Assembly: GCA_963704825.1 (NCBI GenBank)
Contig: CAVPHV010000005.1
Span: 310,001-374,000, forward strand
Direction: 5' to 3'
Length of the DNA stretch: 64,000 nucleotides
Origin: CAVPHV01 sp963704825
Lineage (GTDB): Bacteria > Actinomycetota > Acidimicrobiia > Spongiisociales > UBA5794
Made by a program: the position numbers and the translations under genes. The first letter of the stretch is position 1, and the number at the start of each line of letters is the position of its first letter. The notes below the pieces were generated by a model. That model did not search any database. It saw nothing but the letters and a program-made list of their open reading frames with translations, and was not told where the DNA came from. Positions 17,316-24,816 of this stretch are shown here, piece by piece.

Positions 17316-18817
17316 ACCTCACCTCGATGTCCGACAAGGTTCTCGGCAAGCTTCCCGGGTCGATGGCGGGCGCCGTGTACCGAGGCGCCTCCCGCATCCC
17401 CCGGCTCCGCCGCAGGCTCGACAGGGAGTACGAGACCATGCTGGCGAGCGTGCCCGGTGTCGTGGTCGGTGCCGACGTCCCCGTCTACGCCGAACTCCCC
17501 ACCGCGCCCCGATCGCGCGACGAAATCCTGGCTGATATCGCCGCGATCGCTGCGGTTGAGGAGGCAGATTGGAGCGAAGGGCGGGCCTCGGGCGCCGTCT
17601 ATCACGGCGACGCCGACCACATCGACTTCCTCAACCAGGTCTACGCGCTGCAGTCGCAGTCAAATCCGCTCCACATCGACTTGTGGCCGTCGGGGATGAA
17701 GTTCGAGGCCGAAGTGGTCGCCATGACGGCCGGCATGCTGGGCGCAGCCGAGACCGCCGACGAGATCGTCGGCACCGTGACCTCCGGTGGCACCGAATCG
17801 ATCATCATGGCGATGAAGACCTATCGCGACCGGGCCGGCATCGCACAACCCGAGATGGTCCTACCCGACTCGGCCCACGTTGCCTTCGACAAGGCGGCGC
17901 AGTACTTCGGCTACCGCCAGGTGCGGGTGCCGGTTGGCGCCGACTATGCCGCCGACGTTGACGCGATGGCCCATGCCATATCGAAGCGGACCGTGGTGGT
18001 GGTTGGATCGGCACCCGGCTTCCCGCACGGCATCGTCGATCCCATCCCCGAACTCTCCGACATGGCGCGCGAGCGCGGCATCGGGTTCCACACCGATGCG
18101 TGTCTCGGTGGATTCGTCTTGCCGTGGGCGGAGCAACTCGGCTACGACGTCCCCCGGTTCGACTTCCGGCTACCCGGCGTGACCTCGATGTCGGCCGACA
18201 CCCACAAGTACGGATATGCCGCCAAGGGCACCTCGGTCGTTCTCTACCGGGGTCGAGAACTGCGCCGCCACCAGTACTACGTAGCCACCGAATGGCCCGG
18301 CGGTCTCTACTTCTCCCCCACCATCGCCGGAAGCCGCCCCGGCGCCCTTCTGGCGTCGGCATGGGCCGCCATGCTCTCGATGGGTGAGGAGGGCTACCAG
18401 AAAGCCGCCGCCGCCATCCTGGCGACGGGCGCCGAGGTCCGCGACGGAGTCAACGCCATCCCCGAATTGAGGGTTCTGGGCGATCCGCTGTGGGTCGTCG
18501 CCTTCGCTTCGGACGAAGTGAACATGTACGAGGTCATGGCTCGCATGGCCGAGCGAGGCTGGAGCCTCAATGGCCTCCACCATCCCGAGGCCGTGCACCT
18601 CGCAGTTACTCTGCGCCACACCCAAGATGGCGTCGCCGATACCTTCCTCCAAGACCTCCGAGCTGCAGTCGAGGCCACCAAGGCCACCGGACTCGAACCC
18701 CACACCGGGTCGGCACCGATGTACGGCATGGCCGCCACTTTCCCAGCCCGCGGTGCGGTCGCTGAGTTGCTGCGCCGCTACATCGACCGCCTGTACGAGG
18801 TCACACGGAAGGACTGA
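17312..18817 (+). CDS. PLP-dependent lyase of the sphingosine-1-phosphate lyase/group II decarboxylase type
   Basis: This 501-aa fold-type I PLP enzyme has the S1P-lyase-like blocks HIDLWPSGMKFEAEVVAM (residues 121-138), TSGGTESIIMAMK (157-169), FHTDACLGG (259-267) and the PLP lysine in SADTHKYGYAAKG, Lys299. S1P lyases perform retro-aldol cleavage of a phosphorylated amino alcohol into an aldehyde and phosphoethanolamine. No N-terminal membrane anchor is seen, unlike eukaryotic S1P lyase. Overlap with an upstream FGGY kinase suggests that the kinase makes its phosphorylated substrate. A plain amino-acid decarboxylase is the alternative. Confidence 0.8.
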   Translation: MNLTSMSDKVLGKLPGSMAGAVYRGASRIPRLRRRLDREYETMLASVPGVVVGADVPVYAELPTAPRSRDEILADIAAIAAVEEADWSEGRASGAVYHGDADHIDFLNQVYALQSQSNPLHIDLWPSGMKFEAEVVAMTAGMLGAAETADEIVGTVTSGGTESIIMAMKTYRDRAGIAQPEMVLPDSAHVAFDKAAQYFGYRQVRVPVGADYAADVDAMAHAISKRTVVVVGSAPGFPHGIVDPIPELSDMARERGIGFHTDACLGGFVLPWAEQLGYDVPRFDFRLPGVTSMSADTHKYGYAAKGTSVVLYRGRELRRHQYYVATEWPGGLYFSPTIAGSRPGALLASAWAAMLSMGEEGYQKAAAAILATGAEVRDGVNAIPELRVLGDPLWVVAFASDEVNMYEVMARMAERGWSLNGLHHPEAVHLAVTLRHTQDGVADTFLQDLRAAVEATKATGLEPHTGSAPMYGMAATFPARGAVAELLRRYIDRLYEVTRKD

Positions 18818-19778
18818 TCTCCTTCACCATGTCCACCAGGCGGTGCTCTTCTCGGAAGCCGAGCGCTTCGTAGAGATGGAAAGCACCGGTCGGACTGGCC
18901 GCATCGACCCCAATCGACGCAGCGTCCAAACCCTCATCGGCGAACGATCGAAACGACGCGTTCACCAGCGCCGAAGCCAAGCCCTTCTTCCGCCAGGCCC
19001 GCCTCGTACCGAGGCTGTCGACCCAGCCATCCTTGCGGCCGATGACATCCCAGTCCTGGGGATATACGCCGTTCAGGCAGTAGGCGACCACCTCGCCGTC
19101 GGCCACTGCCACGTGGGAGAGATCGAGCCGGCACCCCGGCCTGGCCAACCGATGTTGCCAATCGTCCCAGCTGCGCGGCACCCACCCGTAGTGGTCTTGG
19201 AAGGCCTCGGCGTCGGTATCGAAAGTCGACCGTAGCCACCGGTCGCCCCACGGCAGCAGCTCCACTCCGCGGGGCAACACCGGGTCTGGGAACGGCTCGG
19301 CCAGTGACCGCACCATGTCGACGAAGTAGCGCACGACCCGGTAACCGCGGGACTCGTAGCGGGCAATGCGATCGGTCACGGTGGTCGCGCTGAAGCTTCG
19401 AATCACTTTCGGCAGGTCGTCATCGATTGCGGCGAAACGTGCTCTGACCTGAGTCTCCGCCCAATCGATGGCATCGAGTTCCAGTTGACCGTGCTCGGCC
19501 CGTGCGGTTGTGATGATGAATGCCCGGTGCTTGGGCCCTCGGCGGAGAGACAGATCGATCCACACCGAGGCGAGAAACGTACCGTCGGCCGCAACGGCGG
19601 CGCGGGTATCGGTCGCCAGGTTTGTCTTGGGGCCGGCCATGTCGTGGGCGAGATCCTCCCGAGAGGTCCGGGAGGGGAGGTTGTATTCGGCTTCGAATTG
19701 GGCATGGAGTTGATGAAGCGCGTCGACGTCGCCCTCGGTCAGGGGACGCCACACGATGTCGGGATCGGGGCCGGTCAC
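18801..19778 (-). CDS. GNAT family N-acetyltransferase, double-domain
   Basis: This 325-aa protein has two GNAT-like halves. The second ends with the acetyl-CoA loop (SLGTRRAWRKKGLASALV), followed by GVDAASPTGAFHLYEALGF, a pattern common in mycothiol-synthase-like proteins. The substrate is unknown. I favour a GTG start at 19778 because the family usually begins near VWRPLTEGD; an upstream ATG at 19835 would leave only 36 bp for the divergent promoters. Its 3' end overlaps the PLP lyase gene by 17 bp in convergent orientation. Confidence 0.7.
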   Translation of the reverse strand: MTGPDPDIVWRPLTEGDVDALHQLHAQFEAEYNLPSRTSREDLAHDMAGPKTNLATDTRAAVAADGTFLASVWIDLSLRRGPKHRAFIITTARAEHGQLELDAIDWAETQVRARFAAIDDDLPKVIRSFSATTVTDRIARYESRGYRVVRYFVDMVRSLAEPFPDPVLPRGVELLPWGDRWLRSTFDTDAEAFQDHYGWVPRSWDDWQHRLARPGCRLDLSHVAVADGEVVAYCLNGVYPQDWDVIGRKDGWVDSLGTRRAWRKKGLASALVNASFRSFADEGLDAASIGVDAASPTGAFHLYEALGFREEHRLVDMVKEISPSV

Positions 19779-19871
19779 CCGCCGCAGTATTGAGCACGCC
19801 GCACGTATCGCCAAGCGATTCGGTGCCACGGCCACGTAGACTCACGAGCCGAGACCTCGAAGGAGCACCCG

Positions 19872-21167
19872 ATGCCGACCAATCAGGAACTGCGCGAGCG
19901 CCATCGACGGGTCACCCCTTCGTGGCTCGCGGTCTACCACGACGAGCCCATCGCGATCGACCACGGTGAGGGGCGCACGGTGTGGGACGTCGAGGGCAAC
20001 GAGTACCTCGACTTCTTCGGTGGGATCCTGACTACGATGGTCGGTCACAACGTCGCCGAGATCACCACCGCGGTTCAGGACCAGGCCGCCAAGATCCTGC
20101 ACAGCTCGACGCTGTACCTCAGTGAGCCGATGATCGAGCTGGCCGAAATGATCACCGATATGTCGGGTATACCCGACGCCAAGGTGTTCTTCACGACCTC
20201 GGGCACGGAAGCGAACGACGCCGCACTGCTGCTGGCGACCTCGTACCGCAAGTCGAACCAAGTCATCGCATTGCGTAACAGTTACCACGGGCGATCCTTC
20301 ACCGCGATTGCCATCACCAGCCACCGCTCATGGTCGCCGACTTCGATCAGCGGGCTGAACGTCAGCTTTGTCCATGGTGGCTATCCGCTGCGCTCCCCGT
20401 TTCGGGATCTCGACGATGCGGCCTATATCGAAGCGTCGGTCGATGACCTCGAACAGGTGCTCGACATGATGACGTCGGGTGACGTCGCCGCTTTCATTGC
20501 TGAGCCGATTCAGGGCGTCGGCGGGTTCTCGGTGCCGCCGGACGGATTGCTCGGGTCGCTGCAGAAGGTGTTGACCGATCAGGGCATCATTTTCATCTCC
20601 GACGAGGTGCAGACCGGGTGGGGCCGAACCGGTGAGCACATGTGGGGCTACCAGGCACACGGCGTGACGCCCGACCTGATGACGTTCGCCAAGGGTGTCG
20701 GCAACGGACTGAGCCTCGGTGGCGTGGTCGGCCGGGCCGATTTGATCGACTCGATGCCGGCCAACTCGATTTCGACGTTCGGAGGGAACCCGCTGTCGAG
20801 CGCCGGAGCGTTGGCCACGCTGCGCTACCTGCTCGACCACGACCTGCAACACAACGCGCTCGTCACCGGCCGTCAACTCCGCGACCGTCTCGACACTGCC
20901 GCCGACGGGGTCGACTGGATCGCCGAGGTCCGGGGCAAGGGCCTGATGCAGGCGATCGAAACCGTGCGGCCCGGCAGCCTCACCCCCGCCCCCGAACTCG
21001 CCGCCGAGGTCCATGAACGCTGCAAACAGTCCGGTCTGTTGATCGGCAAGGGCGGCCTCTACGGCAACGTGCTGCGCATCGCTCCCCCGCTCACGGTCAC
21101 GCCGGCCGAAGTGGATCAAGCGGCCGACATCATCGCCGGCGCCATCGCGGCGACCACTACCTCCTAG
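19872..21167 (+). CDS. Class III PLP-dependent aminotransferase
   Basis: This 431-aa enzyme belongs to the AGXT2/ornithine-aminotransferase-like group. Landmarks are TTSGTEANDAAL (residues 108-119), the pyridoxal-stacking SYHGRSF (137-143), the cofactor aspartate in FISDEVQTGWGRTG (241-254) and the PLP lysine in TFAKGVGNG, Lys274. Typical substrates are an omega-amino acid or alanine as donor and glyoxylate or pyruvate as acceptor; the exact pair cannot be read from motifs. The start is clear, with GAAGGAG 7 nt upstream. Its 3' end overlaps the feoC gene by 11 bp in convergent orientation. Confidence 0.8.
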   Translation: MPTNQELRERHRRVTPSWLAVYHDEPIAIDHGEGRTVWDVEGNEYLDFFGGILTTMVGHNVAEITTAVQDQAAKILHSSTLYLSEPMIELAEMITDMSGIPDAKVFFTTSGTEANDAALLLATSYRKSNQVIALRNSYHGRSFTAIAITSHRSWSPTSISGLNVSFVHGGYPLRSPFRDLDDAAYIEASVDDLEQVLDMMTSGDVAAFIAEPIQGVGGFSVPPDGLLGSLQKVLTDQGIIFISDEVQTGWGRTGEHMWGYQAHGVTPDLMTFAKGVGNGLSLGGVVGRADLIDSMPANSISTFGGNPLSSAGALATLRYLLDHDLQHNALVTGRQLRDRLDTAADGVDWIAEVRGKGLMQAIETVRPGSLTPAPELAAEVHERCKQSGLLIGKGGLYGNVLRIAPPLTVTPAEVDQAADIIAGAIAATTTS

Positions 21168-21438
21168 TGGTGCGAATCTCCAACGTGGCGACGTGAAGGT
21201 CGATCACGAGGCCACACTTGTCGGGCCCGGGGCACGACAGGGAGCAGCTTCCCGCTGAGTCGCAGTCGCCCGCTGGAGGCGTCGCGGTGCCTTCGGGCAC
21301 CAACCAGCCGGAGGCACGCAGGGCGACCAACATCGCGCCGATCTCGGCAGGATTGGTGTCGAGGCGCTGGGCCAGCTCAACCCCCGTGATAGGACCACCG
21401 GCCGCTTCGATCTCCCGAACCAGGGCGGCGAGTTTCAT
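21157..21438 (-). CDS. feoC: FeoC-like winged-helix protein
   Basis: This 93-aa protein has an N-terminal winged helix (PITGVELAQRLDTNPAEIGAM) and a four-cysteine cluster spaced C-x5-C-x3-C-x5-C near residues 66-82, the usual FeoC layout that could hold an Fe-S cluster and sense oxygen or iron. It would bind or regulate FeoB at the membrane. The start ATG overlaps the feoB stop (ATGA), so it is the last gene of the dtxR-feoA-feoB-feoC operon. Confidence 0.75.
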   Translation of the reverse strand: MKLAALVREIEAAGGPITGVELAQRLDTNPAEIGAMLVALRASGWLVPEGTATPPAGDCDSAGSCSLSCPGPDKCGLVIDLHVATLEIRTTRR

Positions 21439-23639
21439 CCCAACCCCATCAGGCGTCCACCCTGGAACACGATGAAGGCGCCGGCCCAGGCAACCATGAA
21501 CTGGCCGACGACGCTCGCCCACATCCACCCGGTGCCGAACTCATGCCGGAACGCGGCGACGGCGGCCATGCACGGCGTGTAGAGAAGGACGAACACCATG
21601 AAGGCCAAGGCGGCCAGCCGGCCGTAGCCCCCGCTGCTCGTCTCGAACGAGGTGCGGATCGCCGACTGGAGTTCGCTCGACGGCCCGGCGTCGACCTCGA
21701 CCAGATCGAGCCCCACCACCGAGGGGATGGCCCGGACCGTGCCACCGGTCGCCGTCACGAAGGTGGTGCCGATCTCACGCAGATCCTCACCAAAGCCGCC
21801 CGAGGTCAAAGCCGCAGCGGGTTCCTCGACCGAGTAGAGCTGCGCCATGGTGCTCACCACGACCTCTTTGGCGATGAACCCGGTGAACAACGCCCCGGCT
21901 TGTTCCCACTCGCCGAACCCGAGCGGCTCCATCACCGGCGCCACCGCCTTCGAGGCGGCCCCGAAAGCGCTGCCTTCGACGTCGGTGTCGGCGAATCCGC
22001 CGTCGCCCCCCACCGGGATCGAAAGCAGCAACCAGACGGCGACACTCGTCACCATGATCACCGTGCCGGCACCCCTGATGAAGTCGCCGGTGCGCAGCTT
22101 GACCAACGACCAAACCGTGCGCGGGTTGGGCAGCCGGAACTCCGGCATCACCATCACAAAGGGGGCGGGCTCCTCTTCCAACAGCACGGTGCGAGACAGC
22201 ACAAACCCAACCGCAATGGCAACTCCAATGCCGAGCAGGTACATCGCAAACACGACCGCGCCGGCCCTGCCGGCGAAGAACACCGACGCCAACAGGACGT
22301 AGACCGGCAGCCGGGCGCCGCAGGACATGAATGGGGTGATCAAGCCCGTGAGGAGCCGATCACGCGATGAATCGAGAGTACGGGTTGCGTAGATCGCCGG
22401 CACCGTGCAGCCGAACCCGACCATCATCGGCAGGAACGCCTTGCCCGGAATGCCGAGGGCCCGCATCCCCCGCTCCATGACGGCCGCGGCTCGTGCCATG
22501 TACCCCGAGTCCTCGAGCAGGGCGAGCATCAGGTAGAGGGCGAACAGGACCGGAACGAAGACCAGAACCGCACCGACGCCGGCGAGGATGCCGTCGACGA
22601 CCAGGCTCTCCACCCAGCCGCCGGCGAGACCGAAGAACCCGAGGACCTCGACTGCCCAGCGGCTGACCGGGCCGCTGATCACAGCCTCCACCCAATCGAG
22701 GTACGGAGCCGTCACATCTGCGGTGATCTGAAGGACGATCCACATGACGGCCAGGAACACCGGCAGACCGAGCCAGCGGTGGGTGAGTACTCGATCGACC
22801 CGATCGGACCACACGGCTCCGGTGCCTTCCGATCCCGTTGCAGTTGCGACGAGTCGACTGATCCAACCAAACCGCCGTTCGGCCAGCACCAACTCGACCT
22901 CGAAACCGGTCTCCTGGGCGATGACGTCACGGTTGGTTTGGGCAATGACGAGCACCTCGTCTCCGCCGGCGACGGCGGCCACTCGGGCCCGCCACGCCTC
23001 GTCTCCGGCGAGGAGCTGCAGGGCTATCCAGCGTGGCGCGCCGAGTTCCTCGACGCTCGGGTGGGCGATGATGGCGTCGACCATCGCGCTGAGGTGGCGT
23101 TCGACAACCGGCCCGTAGTCGATGACCAGTGGGCGGGGCGGATTCTGAGCGGTCGCCGCGGCGGCAATCGCGCTCTTGAGTTCATCCACACCACCGCCGC
23201 GCCGGGCGATGGTCCGAACCACCTCGGCACCCAGCATGTCGGAGAGGGCCGCGTCGTCGATCTCGATACTGCGCCGGTCCGCAACGTCGCACATGTTGAG
23301 GGCGACGATCTGGCGCAGCCCGGCCTCGGCAATCTGGGCAACGAGGTGCAGGCTGCCGGAAAGATGGGCCGCGTCGGCAACGGTGACGACGACCTCGGGG
23401 TGTTCGTCGGCCAAATAGCCGGTAGCGATGGCTTCCTCGGCCGAGACGGCGACGAGGCCGTAGGTCCCGGGGAGGTCCACGATTTCGAACTGGTCGCTGG
23501 AGACGGTGAACGTGCCGGAGTAACGCTCCACGGTCTGGCCCGGCCAGTTGCCGACATGCTGGTGGGCCCCGGTCAACTGGTTGAACAGCGATGTCTTGCC
23601 GGCGTTGGGGCTGCCGGTGATGGCAATGGTGGTCCTCAC
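21435..23639 (-). CDS. feoB: Ferrous iron transporter FeoB
   Basis: This 734-aa membrane GTPase imports Fe(II). The N-terminal G domain has G1 GSPNAGKTS (residues 9-17), the switch segment NWPGQTVE, G3 DLPGTYGL and G4 NMCD. A helical insertion domain follows. The membrane domain then has two Gate regions, with the conserved GCTVPAIYATRTL and SCGARLPVY segments. I use the GTG at 23639, which overlaps the feoA stop as GTGA. The length fits short actinobacterial FeoB. It lies in a four-gene operon under a DtxR-type regulator, so repression by iron is likely. Confidence 0.9.
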   Translation of the reverse strand: MRTTIAITGSPNAGKTSLFNQLTGAHQHVGNWPGQTVERYSGTFTVSSDQFEIVDLPGTYGLVAVSAEEAIATGYLADEHPEVVVTVADAAHLSGSLHLVAQIAEAGLRQIVALNMCDVADRRSIEIDDAALSDMLGAEVVRTIARRGGGVDELKSAIAAAATAQNPPRPLVIDYGPVVERHLSAMVDAIIAHPSVEELGAPRWIALQLLAGDEAWRARVAAVAGGDEVLVIAQTNRDVIAQETGFEVELVLAERRFGWISRLVATATGSEGTGAVWSDRVDRVLTHRWLGLPVFLAVMWIVLQITADVTAPYLDWVEAVISGPVSRWAVEVLGFFGLAGGWVESLVVDGILAGVGAVLVFVPVLFALYLMLALLEDSGYMARAAAVMERGMRALGIPGKAFLPMMVGFGCTVPAIYATRTLDSSRDRLLTGLITPFMSCGARLPVYVLLASVFFAGRAGAVVFAMYLLGIGVAIAVGFVLSRTVLLEEEPAPFVMVMPEFRLPNPRTVWSLVKLRTGDFIRGAGTVIMVTSVAVWLLLSIPVGGDGGFADTDVEGSAFGAASKAVAPVMEPLGFGEWEQAGALFTGFIAKEVVVSTMAQLYSVEEPAAALTSGGFGEDLREIGTTFVTATGGTVRAIPSVVGLDLVEVDAGPSSELQSAIRTSFETSSGGYGRLAALAFMVFVLLYTPCMAAVAAFRHEFGTGWMWASVVGQFMVAWAGAFIVFQGGRLMGLG

Positions 23640-23899
23640 CCGATCACCGCCTCCACTTCGATGGCCTGGGCTGCAGCGCGGCCGACCGCAATGCGAGCGC
23701 CCCCGACCATGATCAGCGCCGGGCCGCTGGGCCGTACGACGGTGAGCACCACCCCGGGTACGACTCCGAGCGCGGCAAGGCGATGCACCAGCCGACGTCC
23801 GCCGGACACGCCGACGACTCGGACCCGGGCGGAGCGGGCCGCGTGGTCCAAGGTGAGCGGACCTTCCGCGGCGACTGAGGGGTCGGTGCGAGAAGGCAT
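23636..23899 (-). CDS. feoA: FeoA-domain protein
   Basis: This is an 87-aa SH3-like FeoA protein (HRLAALGVVPGVVLTVVRP, then GGARIAVGRAAAQAIEV) that supports Fe(II) transport by FeoB, probably by binding its cytoplasmic domain. A 24-residue N-terminal tail precedes the domain. Its ATG overlaps the dtxR stop by one base (TGATG) and its TGA overlaps the feoB GTG start. Confidence 0.8.
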   Translation of the reverse strand: MPSRTDPSVAAEGPLTLDHAARSARVRVVGVSGGRRLVHRLAALGVVPGVVLTVVRPSGPALIMVGGARIAVGRAAAQAIEVEAVIG

Positions 23900-24636
23900 C
23901 AGACCCTACCCCTGGGTTCGACCTCAATGGCCTTGGCCAGACCTTCTGAGAGATGGACCACGGTGCCCCCAACCGCCACGAGCCGACCCGATCCGCCGGC
24001 GCCGCTCACGGTGACCACGGCTCCCGGGACGAGACCCTCGGCGTTGAGAAACTCGAGCGCCCGGTCGGCGGCTCCGATGGCAACGACTTCAGCGACTCCG
24101 CCGACTGCAAGGTCGGCAAGCCGCAAATGGGCTCGACGCGGCTCCGGCTCGGAAGTGCCGGCCGGGATCGGGCGGCCGAGCGGGCCGGCTTCGGGATTGC
24201 CCAAGTAGGCGGCAAGCCGATCGGCCGCCTTCGCCGAGGTGACGTGCTCGAGGTGGCAGGCCTGGTCGTCGGCGTCCCCCGGGCTGAAGCCGAGGTGATC
24301 GGCCAGGAAGCTCGCCCACAGCCTCCGAGTCCGCAGCACCCGGTCGGCCACCCGGTGGCCGTCGTCACTGAGTTCGACCCCGTGGTACGGCTCATAGCCG
24401 AGCAGGCCGCGGTCGGCGAGCTTTCGGATCATCTGGTTGGCCGACGCCACCGACACCGACAGCCTGGCGGCGATGTCGGCAACCGGAACCGGGCCGGGAC
24501 GACCGTCTTCAACGGCGCGGGCCACCGTGATGAGGTACATCTCCTCGCTCTCGGACGTGTGTGCATTCTCAGGCGAAGGTACAAAGGCGGGGGCAGAATG
24601 TTCAGGCATGCCTGAACATTCTGCCCCATGAGACAT
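23899..24636 (-). CDS. DtxR-family metal-dependent transcriptional regulator
   Basis: This 245-aa repressor has an N-terminal winged helix (EEMYLITVARAV, then ADIAARLSVSVASANQMIRKL), the dimerisation and metal-binding domain (HLEHVTSAKAADRLAAYLG), and a C-terminal SH3/FeoA-like domain. It is probably iron-responsive, given the feo genes that follow. The start at 24636 has GAGGA 5 nt upstream; an internal ATG at 24609 has none. With the 24636 start, codons 4-15 contain a 36-bp perfect palindrome, a likely operator, which suggests that the protein represses its own operon. Confidence 0.85.
   Translation of the reverse strand: MSHGAECSGMPEHSAPAFVPSPENAHTSESEEMYLITVARAVEDGRPGPVPVADIAARLSVSVASANQMIRKLADRGLLGYEPYHGVELSDDGHRVADRVLRTRRLWASFLADHLGFSPGDADDQACHLEHVTSAKAADRLAAYLGNPEAGPLGRPIPAGTSEPEPRRAHLRLADLAVGGVAEVVAIGAADRALEFLNAEGLVPGAVVTVSGAGGSGRLVAVGGTVVHLSEGLAKAIEVEPRGRV
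24591..24626. promoter_or_regulatory. 36-bp perfect palindrome, candidate DtxR-type operator
   Basis: The half site GGGCAGAATGTTCAGGCA (24591-24608) is followed by its exact complement to 24626. The core TTCAGGCATGCCTGAA resembles operators of DtxR-family repressors, which commonly centre on AGGCATGCCT-like palindromes. It overlaps the first codons of the dtxR-like gene. A TTAGGTTGAGGC segment at 24660-24671, just upstream, resembles one arm of an IdeR/DtxR box and could be a second, weaker site. Confidence 0.65.
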
Positions 24637-24711
24637 CGCGTCCTCAGGGCCAAAGGTCCTTAGGTTGAGGCCCTTCCGCTCCGGTAGTGAACCCGCTGCG
24701 ACGGTGCGGCG

Positions 24712-24816
24712 CTAGGAGTCTGCTGAACAATGTCGGTTTGGGCTCGCGTCCAGGGTGGTGGCCGAGCCTTGTCGGGTCCGGTCTGCCCGCACGCCAGTGG
24801 TTCAGCAGCTGTCTAG
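24712..24816. mobile_element. MITE-like element with imperfect terminal repeats
   Basis: A 97-bp segment is flanked by CTAG at 24712-24715 and 24813-24816. Its two ends are inverted repeats that align without gaps, with the block CTGCTGAAC identical on both sides. CTAG flanks fit the YTAR-type 4-bp target duplication of IS5-like elements, but CTAG is self-complementary, so it could instead be part of the inverted repeats. It contains no gene. Its right CTAG supplies the stop codon of the upstream permease gene. Confidence 0.35.
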
